Assembly (NCBI GenBank): GCA_903921965.1
Contig: CAIXSE010000395.1
Location: 1-5,881, forward strand
Reading direction: 5' to 3'
From: an uncultured Thermoleophilia bacterium
Lineage (GTDB): Bacteria > Actinomycetota > Thermoleophilia > UBA2241
Length of the DNA stretch: 5,881 bases
Part shown: piece after piece, positions 1 through 4,681 of the stretch
Layout: every line of letters starts with the position of its first letter
Position numbering within the stretch: the first letter of the stretch is position 1
Position numbers and translations under genes: made by a program
Notes under the pieces: model-generated
Told to the model about the DNA's origin: nothing
Database searches by the model: none
The model's input: the letters and a program-made list of their open reading frames with translations, nothing else

Positions 1-1
1 C

Positions 2-1111
2 AGCTCGTTCGTGAACCCGCACGACATCGCGGAGTTCTCGCAGCAGACCGTGCAGAGCGGCCTGTACGACTTCGACGTCGACGACACCGTGCCGGCCGAC
101 GAGGACCTCTTCCTGCCCGGCTGGGAGGCCTCGCACCAGGAAGACCTCTCGACGAAGCCCACGGCCCAGCAGAGCTACCGGGACAACTACGCCGTTTGGG
201 GCGGAGCCATCCCGGACGAGATGGGGCCTCACTACAGACGGCTCTACTACCAGTTGCAGAAGAACGTGGACGAGCAGATGGGCAAGGTCGTGAGGGCGCT
301 CCTGGACTCGCGGTTCAGCGACGACACCATCGTCGTCTTCGCCTCCGACCACGGCGAGGTGCTCGGCGCGCACGGTGACCTTCACCAGAAGATGTACCAG
401 GCCTACGAGGAGACGACGCACGTGCCGCTCATCGTCTGGAGCCCGAGTCTGTTCAAGAAGCCGCAGACGGTGGACGCCCTGACCAGCCACATCGACCTCG
501 CCCCCACGCTGCTCGGGCTGGCCGGCATCGACCCGGAACCGATCCGCAGACGCCTCGCGGCCGACCACAGCGACGCCCGGCGCATGGTCGGCAGGGACCT
601 CAGCCCGCTGATCCTCGGCCGGACCGCTCCCGACCGCGTCACCGCGCCGGTCTACTGCATGATCGACGACGACCCGTACAAGGGCCTGCACATGGGCGAT
701 TCGAGCGGGGTCGGCAAGCCGGTGGTCGTCAGCCCCAAGTGCATCGAGAGCGTGATCGCCCCGCTGCAGGGCGGGACCCTGTGGAGGCTCTGCCGCTACT
801 GGGACAGCGAGCAGTACTGGAGCGACCCCGGCAAGCCGGGGCAGGACGCCGAGGACGTGCTGCTCGAGCAGACGCAGGCCACGCCCGACCCCGAGTACGA
901 CGGGGCCATCGGCGCCGGCATCACGGTCAAAGGCACGCCGGCGACCGACGAGTACGAGCTCTACGACCTGGCGAGCGACCCGATGGAGCTGGACAACCGG
1001 TACGGCGACGCGGCCTGCGCGGAGCAGCAGGCCCTGATGATGGGCATCCTCGGCGAGCAACGGCGCCAGAAGCGCCTGAGCCCGCTCAGCGGACCCGTGC
1101 CGGGCCAGTGA
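2..1111 (+). CDS. Sulfatase-family hydrolase, C-terminal part (5' end outside window)
   Basis: The reading frame is open from base 2 and enters the window mid-gene with SSFVNPHDI, a stretch typical of the middle of sulfatase-like enzymes, so the GTG at 11 is an internal Val and not the start. About 369 residues are visible. The key signature is FASDHGEVLGAHG (Asp at 347-349, His at 350-352), where the Asp-His pair matches the metal-binding pair of the alkaline phosphatase/sulfatase superfamily. It is followed by KMYQAYEETTHVPLIVWSP and a C-terminal YELYDLASDPMELDN segment, which is the usual end of this family. The CxPSR/CxAxR motif carrying the catalytic formylglycine would lie upstream, so whether this is a true sulfatase, a phosphonate or phosphate ester hydrolase, or an inactive member cannot be decided here. 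The substrate is unknown. The family assignment is firm. The gene ends 76 bases before the DUF1254 gene on the same strand. Confidence 0.93.
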   Translation, partial: SSFVNPHDIAEFSQQTVQSGLYDFDVDDTVPADEDLFLPGWEASHQEDLSTKPTAQQSYRDNYAVWGGAIPDEMGPHYRRLYYQLQKNVDEQMGKVVRALLDSRFSDDTIVVFASDHGEVLGAHGDLHQKMYQAYEETTHVPLIVWSPSLFKKPQTVDALTSHIDLAPTLLGLAGIDPEPIRRRLAADHSDARRMVGRDLSPLILGRTAPDRVTAPVYCMIDDDPYKGLHMGDSSGVGKPVVVSPKCIESVIAPLQGGTLWRLCRYWDSEQYWSDPGKPGQDAEDVLLEQTQATPDPEYDGAIGAGITVKGTPATDEYELYDLASDPMELDNRYGDAACAEQQALMMGILGEQRRQKRLSPLSGPVPGQ

Positions 1112-1151
1112 GCCCGGGAAGCGTCCGGCACGCGGCGCGCGAGTCCCGGGC
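1112..1151 (+). terminator. Inverted repeat after the sulfatase stop; candidate terminator or attenuator
   Basis: Directly after the sulfatase TGA, GCCCGGGA (1112-1119) is matched perfectly by TCCCGGGC (1144-1151), giving an 8-bp, very GC-rich stem. The 24-base interior holds a second small stem, GCGT (1121-1124) with ACGC (1130-1133). No T-tract follows, so it is not a canonical intrinsic terminator, although actinomycete terminators often lack one. It could end or weaken sulfatase transcription before the DUF1254 gene, or simply protect the upstream mRNA's 3' end. The structure is seen in the sequence; the role is inferred. Confidence 0.45.
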
Positions 1152-1187
1152 GCTCTGAGACGCAGCGACGACGAGAGGGGAGTCCCG

Positions 1188-2816
1188 ATGGAGTCCAGCG
1201 AGCAGACGACGGCGGCCGGCCCGGCTGCGGCGGCCGGCCCCAGCGCGACGGGCCGCGCCACTCCCGCGCCGATCACGACGCCCGACGAGGTGGAGACGCG
1301 GCTCGGCACGCTCCACTTCGCCGACGGCATGCCGAGCGCCGGCACGCTCGAGAAGGTCTACGACCACCTGGACTTCGCGCACGCCTACGAGGCGGTCATG
1401 GGCGCGCTGCCGTGGGTGAACGCGCACGCCCTGCGCCGCGGCCTCCTCGAGGCCGGGGTGAAGGACGACGAGTTCATCGTCTTCCCGCTCCTGGACGCGA
1501 AGTCGCTGATCATGACGGCGAACGCCGACACGCCCTTCACCGTCGGCTACGTCGACCTGAGCGAAGGGCCGATGGTGCTGGAGGCGCCGCCGCGGGTGAT
1601 GGGGGCGGTCAACGACTACGGCGGCGGCTGGGTGATCGACATCGGCGGGTCCGGGCCGGACCGCGGGCTGGGCGGCAGGTACCTGCTGGTGCCTCCGGGC
1701 TACGACGGTCCGCTCCCGGAGGGCGGCTTCTCCGTCGCCCGCGCCCGCACGTCCCGGGTCATGGTGTTCGGCCGGGTGTTCCTCGAGGGCGAAGACCCGG
1801 CGGCGGCGGTCGGGCGGCTGCGCGACGGGTTCCGCGTCTACCCCTACACGCCCGGCGGCGTCGGCACCTCCTTCGCCTCGTTCCTGAGCGGTGACGCTCC
1901 CCTGGCACCCGTGGCGCCGCCGCCGGAGACCATCTTCCACGACGGCGGCGGCAAGGTCATGGTCGGCACCCCACCCACCGACTTCTCGTTCTACGAGTAC
2001 CTCGACGAGGTCGTGCAGCAAGAGGCGGCCGGCACCCTGGATCCCGAGCTGATGGGGCACGTCGCGGCCATCGGGATCGTCAAGGGCAGGCCCTTCGCGC
2101 CGGACGACAGGATGAGGCGGATCCTCGGCGAGGCGGTCACCGTGGCGAACGCCGCCGCGCGCAGCCTGTGCATGCGCCCTCGCGACCCCGGCTGGTACTG
2201 CTACCCGGACTCCGCCTGGATGCCGCTCGCGATCACCATCGCCGGGTGCGACTTCGAGACCCCGCCGCCGCTGATCGAGGGCCCGGTCCGGGACGGCGTG
2301 CGCACGCCCGAGACGGTCGTGGTCTTGCCGTCCACGGGGTACCGCGCCCTGGACCTCCGGACCCAGCTGTACTACGGGTACGTCGGGCTCAGCCCCGCCT
2401 CCGCGATGCTCGTCAGCGGCATCGGCGCCCAGTACATCGTCGCGACGGTGGACGCCGACAAGCAGTACTTCGACGGCGGCCGGACGTACAGGCTGACGCT
2501 GCCCAGGGACATCCCCGCCGCCCGCTTCTGGTCCCTCACCGTCTACGACAGCCAGACGCGCTGCATGCTGGACACGCCCCAGCGCTACCCTCGCGCCGGC
2601 AGCCAGAGCCACCCGTCGCCCGCGGCCGAGGCCGGCCCCGACGGCTCGACCACCGTGTACTTCGCGCCCGGGCAGCCTGAAGGCGTCGGGCGCGGCAACT
2701 GGGTCCAGACCCTGCCCGGCAGGAGCTGGTTCACGCTGCTGCGCCTCTACAGCCCACTGGAGCCGTTCTTCGACAAGACCTGGCGGCCGGGGGAGATCGA
2801 GGCAGTCGGCGACTGA
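1188..2816 (+). CDS. DUF1254/DUF1214 domain-containing protein
   Basis: This is a complete 542-residue protein, within the usual length of the two-domain family. The ATG at 1188 follows an AGAGGGGAG ribosome-binding site (1174-1182) with 5-base spacing. Residues 1-30 are an Ala/Gly/Pro/Thr-rich low-complexity stretch, and no signal peptide is evident. DUF1254 lies at about 75-205 (KSLIMTANADTPF at 105-117, DIGGSGPDRGLGGRYLLVPPG around 161-181). A middle linker has PRDPGWYCYPDSAW at 331-344. DUF1214 lies at about 415-525 (DGGRTYRLTLPRDIP, then FWSLTVYDSQTRCML at 447-461), followed by the hallmark C-terminus NWVQTLPGRSWF...LYSPLEPFFDKTWRPGEIE at 504-538. Family membership is secure from these motifs. 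The biochemical function of the family is not established, and none is assigned here. The gene is 35 bases upstream of a small membrane-protein gene and probably co-transcribed with it. A long open frame on the opposite strand is a GC-content shadow. Confidence 0.95.
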   Translation: MESSEQTTAAGPAAAAGPSATGRATPAPITTPDEVETRLGTLHFADGMPSAGTLEKVYDHLDFAHAYEAVMGALPWVNAHALRRGLLEAGVKDDEFIVFPLLDAKSLIMTANADTPFTVGYVDLSEGPMVLEAPPRVMGAVNDYGGGWVIDIGGSGPDRGLGGRYLLVPPGYDGPLPEGGFSVARARTSRVMVFGRVFLEGEDPAAAVGRLRDGFRVYPYTPGGVGTSFASFLSGDAPLAPVAPPPETIFHDGGGKVMVGTPPTDFSFYEYLDEVVQQEAAGTLDPELMGHVAAIGIVKGRPFAPDDRMRRILGEAVTVANAAARSLCMRPRDPGWYCYPDSAWMPLAITIAGCDFETPPPLIEGPVRDGVRTPETVVVLPSTGYRALDLRTQLYYGYVGLSPASAMLVSGIGAQYIVATVDADKQYFDGGRTYRLTLPRDIPAARFWSLTVYDSQTRCMLDTPQRYPRAGSQSHPSPAAEAGPDGSTTVYFAPGQPEGVGRGNWVQTLPGRSWFTLLRLYSPLEPFFDKTWRPGEIEAVGD

Positions 2817-2851
2817 CCGCGGCGTCGCTCCACCACCCCCGAAGGAGGACC

Positions 2852-3202
2852 ATGGCGGACAGACCCGGACAAGCGGTTCCCACGGAGCCCGGCGGCCCTC
2901 GGCCCGCCCGCGGGTTCTGGCCCCAGTCGACACTCGGCTGGTGGTCGGTCGGGCTCACGCTGGCCGCACTCGTCTACTGGAACACGTGGTGGCGCACCGG
3001 CATCCTGATCGACCTGTTCGGCAAGTGGGCCGGTGTGGCCGGCGCGGGCGCTCTGGCCGGGCTCGCGGTCGTCGCCCTCGTGCTCGCCGTGTGGCGCCGG
3101 AGGGAACGCGCGGTGCTGCCCTTCATCTGTCTGGCGCTCATCGTGGCGACGGCCACGCTCTGGCTGCTGTTCCTCGGCGGCGAACTGCTCTTCCCGCACT
3201 GA
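2852..3202 (+). CDS. Small three-helix membrane protein, unknown function
   Basis: This 116-residue protein resembles no family that I recognise. The ATG at 2852 has an AAGGAGG site at 2842-2848, a very strong Shine-Dalgarno but only 3 bases from the start, closer than usual; no better start is seen. A hydrophilic, Pro/Gly-rich N-terminus (1-27) precedes three hydrophobic segments at about 28-46, 60-80 and 88-111. The first is Trp-rich (GWWSVG...YWNTWW) and WRRRER separates the second and third. The protein should be an integral membrane protein. It follows the DUF1254/DUF1214 gene by 35 bases and is probably in the same operon, so the two may act together, but no motif shows how. Its 3' end faces the convergent prepilin gene across a 97-base gap. 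Confidence 0.8.
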   Translation: MADRPGQAVPTEPGGPRPARGFWPQSTLGWWSVGLTLAALVYWNTWWRTGILIDLFGKWAGVAGAGALAGLAVVALVLAVWRRRERAVLPFICLALIVATATLWLLFLGGELLFPH

Positions 3203-3270
3203 CGGCCGGGGGACACCTCGGGAAGGACCACGCCGGAGCGCGCGACGACGCGGCCGCGGCGGCGGGATGC

Positions 3271-3296
3271 GGGGCGGTGCCCCGGCGGGTCCGCCG
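3271..3296. terminator. Two adjacent GC hairpins between convergent genes; weak terminator candidate
   Basis: In the 97-base gap between the convergent membrane-protein and prepilin genes, GGGGC (3271-3275) pairs with GCCCC (3279-3283) over a 3-base loop. CGGCGG (3283-3288) is matched by CCGCCG (3291-3296) over 2 bases, so the innermost pair would open. They lie just downstream of the prepilin stop at 3300 and about 70 bases past the membrane-protein stop. A shared bidirectional terminator would fit this position. There is no T-tract on either strand, and short GC hairpins are common by chance in DNA of this composition, so confidence is low. Confidence 0.25.
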
Positions 3297-3299
3297 AAG

Positions 3300-3764
3300 C
3301 TACAGCGCGACGACCTCCCCGCCCCTGCCGTGGATCGTCAGGGTGCACGTGGTGCAATCGGCGTTGCGGACGTAGGTGATGTTGCCCTCCGAGGACGACG
3401 TGGTGTCCACGGGCCCTCCGGTCCACGGGTTGTCCGGCCACGACTCCATCTGGGGATCCGTGCCGCCGGGACCGAGGACGGTGGCCAGGTCGACCGGCGA
3501 CGCCGGCAGCACGTCGCCGTGGTCGATCGCGTACGAGCGCAGGCTGCAGCAGAGCGAGTGGTGGGCTTCCTTGAGGCTGGCGACCCTGGCCTTGTCGCGC
3601 TGACCCAGATACATGGGCGTCGCGATGGCGATGAGGATCGCGAGGATCACCAGGACGATGAGGAGCTCGATGAGCGTGAAGCCGTCCGCGCCGCGAGGAG
3701 GCGTCTTGTGCCTCGGAGCGCTCCGGCCGCACGAACCGCCTTGGCGTTCGCCGTGCGTGCCCAT
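3300..3764 (-). CDS. Prepilin-type N-terminal methylation domain protein (type IV pilin / type II pseudopilin-like)
   Basis: This is a 154-residue pilin precursor. The ATG at 3764 follows GGGAGG (3770-3775) at 5-base spacing. A basic leader of 28 residues ends in Gly28 and is followed by FTLIELLIVLVILAILIAIATP. This gives a class III signal: prepilin-peptidase cleavage is expected after Gly28, Phe29 would be the N-methylated first residue, and Glu33 is the conserved +5 Glu. Residues about 29-49 form the hydrophobic assembly helix. The soluble part contains ESWPDNPWTGGPV, recalling the loop of GspG-like pseudopilins and short pilins. Two cysteine pairs stand out, Cys72-Cys73 and Cys137-Cys140, the second in a possible C-terminal disulfide loop. 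No assembly ATPase, platform protein or prepilin peptidase lies in the window, so this is an orphan subunit whose machinery must be elsewhere. A tandem-repeat array begins about 50 bases upstream. Pilin family assignment is firm; whether it forms a pilus or serves secretion is open. Confidence 0.93.
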   Translation of the reverse strand: MGTHGERQGGSCGRSAPRHKTPPRGADGFTLIELLIVLVILAILIAIATPMYLGQRDKARVASLKEAHHSLCCSLRSYAIDHGDVLPASPVDLATVLGPGGTDPQMESWPDNPWTGGPVDTTSSSEGNITYVRNADCTTCTLTIHGRGGEVVAL

Positions 3765-3768
3765 GGTG

Positions 3769-3788
3769 GCCTCCCGGCCGGGCCAGGC
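3769..3788 (-). promoter_or_regulatory. Hairpin covering the prepilin ribosome-binding site
   Basis: The 10-bp palindrome CCCGGCCGGG (3773-3782) overlaps half of the prepilin Shine-Dalgarno (3770-3775). The flanking GCCT (3769-3772) and AGGC (3785-3788) extend it with a 2-base bulge, so in the mRNA the GGGAGG would be largely paired. This could lower or gate translation of the prepilin. The pairing is visible in the sequence; a regulatory effect is an inference. Confidence 0.35.
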
Positions 3789-3813
3789 TTCGTACCTCCC
3801 CTGACGTTGACCG

Positions 3814-3927
3814 TACTACCTACCGTCGGGCGCGCAACACGGACATCCGTCTACTACCTACCGTCGGGCGCGCAACACGGACATCCGTCTACTACCTACC
3901 GTCGGGCGCGCAACACGGACATCCGTC
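3814..3927. repeat. Three perfect tandem copies of a 38-bp unit with an internal dyad
   Basis: The unit beginning TACTACCTACCGTCGGGCGC at 3814 repeats exactly at 3852 and 3890 and ends at 3927, with no differences among copies and no spacers between them. Each copy contains ACGGACATCCGT, a dyad with perfect 5-bp arms around a 2-base centre (3837-3848, 3875-3886 and 3913-3924), a GCGCGC hexamer and a TACTACCTACC segment. On the minus strand the unit reads ATG, seven further codons (MSVLRARR in all) and TAG. Because 38 is not a multiple of three, the three TAGs fall in all three minus frames (at 3820, 3858 and 3896). The array lies 49 to 163 bases upstream of the prepilin start and overlaps the 3' end of the MFS remnant. 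It may be a cluster of operator sites for the prepilin gene or a recent slippage duplication. I could not identify a convincing promoter inside it. Confidence 0.95.
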
Positions 3928-4249
3928 CACGGCGGCGAGCTCTGCCGCGCACGTCGCCGGCCCCGCCCCCGGACCTGTCGACGGAGCGCCGGCCGAGCAG
4001 ACGAAGGGCGACGAGGCCGGCCGGCGCCGGCACGCCGTCCATGCGGAACGCCGTCCTCATGCCGTCGGCCAGCGTTGCGCCGTGCAGCACCACCACGGTG
4101 TCGAGGCCCAGGCCCACGGCCCCGCCGGCGACCTCGCACATGTACAGGATCCCTCCGGCGAGGCTCGAGCGGGAGGGGTCCAGCGCCGTCACCGCGACCG
4201 TGACGATGGACGAGAAGAACAGGCAGGCCCCCGCGCCGAGGGCGATCAT
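3896..4249 (-). pseudogene. C-terminal remnant of a DHA2-type MFS drug exporter
   Basis: The frame encodes 117 residues beginning MIALGAGACLFFSSIVTVAV, then ALDPSRSSLAGGILYMCEVAGGAVGLGLDTVVV and LADGMRTAFRMDG. This matches the last part of 14-helix DHA2 (EmrB/QacA-like) exporters, notably the xRSSxAGGI and GGAVG elements before the final helices. Such proteins normally have about 450-550 residues, so roughly the first three quarters are missing. Only two codons separate the ATG from the in-frame TAG (4256-4258) of the preceding membrane-protein gene, and no good ribosome-binding site is seen. The expected last helix is poor: VPAPAGLVALRLLGRR carries two prolines and an arginine where leucines are usual. 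The tail is Arg/Gly-rich, and the last eight codons plus stop come from the 38-bp repeat. It is most likely the residue of a deletion. Translation by coupling to the upstream gene cannot be excluded. The MFS assignment rests on motif resemblance. Confidence 0.65.
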
Positions 4250-4255
4250 CCCCGC

Positions 4256-4567
4256 CTACCGGTACAGCTTCACCAGCGCCCAGTAGCCGCACAGCCACAC
4301 GGCGAGGAAGACGAGCAGGAACAACGGGAGCGCGACGGCCCGTGTGAGCGCGAAGGCCACGAGCGCACTCGCGACCAGCCACGCGATGTGAGCCTGACGG
4401 CGCGTGGGCTTCGTGAGGCGCCACCTGCGCCAGCCGTGCCGCACCTGGCGGCCCCGCGCGGCCGCCGCGGCGCGGGCGTCGGGGCGAGCCAGCTTGCCAA
4501 GGATGACGACGACCGCGACGACGCCGACGAGCAGCAGGAGCTGGGCCGGTGTGACGAAGCCGTACAT
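4256..4567 (-). CDS. Small basic integral membrane protein, unknown function
   Basis: This 103-residue protein starts at the ATG at 4567, chosen because GAGGA lies 7 bases upstream; an in-frame TTG at 4603 would add 12 residues but has no ribosome-binding site. Residues about 6-25 (TPAQLLLLVGVVAVVVILG) form one hydrophobic helix. Residues 26-58 form a strongly Arg/Lys-rich loop (RRWRLTKPTRR). A long hydrophobic stretch at about 60-99, broken by Arg76, probably makes one hairpin or two further helices ending in GYWALVKLYR. By the positive-inside tendency the basic loop should face the cytoplasm. I do not recognise the family. It lies 114 bases downstream of the TPM-protein gene on the same strand, so co-transcription is plausible, although a hairpin lies between them. 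The MFS remnant starts right after its stop and in the same frame. Confidence 0.75.
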   Translation of the reverse strand: MYGFVTPAQLLLLVGVVAVVVILGKLARPDARAAAAARGRQVRHGWRRWRLTKPTRRQAHIAWLVASALVAFALTRAVALPLFLLVFLAVWLCGYWALVKLYR

Positions 4568-4627
4568 GCGCCCATCCTCGTGGTTCGGCAGGGCCACGCG
4601 CAAGCCGGCGACGGCCGGTCAGGGGCA

Positions 4628-4645
4628 CCGGCGATCACGCGCCGG
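4628..4645 (-). terminator. Stem-loop between the TPM and small membrane-protein genes
   Basis: CCGGCG (4628-4633) and CGCCGG (4640-4645) form a perfect 6-bp stem with a 6-base loop, 37 bases downstream of the TPM stop and about 60 bases before the next start. It may act as an attenuator or mRNA 3' stabiliser. No T-tract is present, and a chance occurrence is possible at this base composition. Confidence 0.3.
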
Positions 4646-4681
4646 AGCGCTACCGCACGGCGTTCCCGCCCCCGGACCCGG

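Noticed and set aside
2685..2701. A CGTCGGGCGCG-GCAAC stretch resembling part of the 38-bp repeat unit
   Set aside because: It lies inside the DUF1254/DUF1214 coding sequence, differs by an inserted base, and lacks the dyad, so it is probably chance similarity.
1086..2933. A 615-codon open frame on the minus strand covering the DUF1254/DUF1214 gene
   Set aside because: Its translation is low-complexity Arg/Gly/Ala/Val with no domain, while the plus frame carries clear family motifs and a good ribosome-binding site. It is a shadow caused by GC-rich third positions.
3807..3835. TTGACC as a plus-strand -35 element, or TTGCGC with TAGGTA/TAGTAC as a minus-strand promoter in the repeats
   Set aside because: No -10-like hexamer stands at 16-18 bases from either -35 candidate; the spacings are 9 or 13 bases on the minus strand and the plus strand has only GC at the expected position.
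3814..3927. CRISPR array
   Set aside because: The 38-bp units are directly abutting with no variable spacers, only three copies, and no cas genes are visible.
3033..4286. A 417-codon plus-strand frame running through the prepilin, repeat array and MFS remnant
   Set aside because: It overlaps several better-supported genes, has an Arg/Pro/Ala-rich composition without motifs, and reads the 38-bp repeats in shifting frames, so no repeated peptide results.
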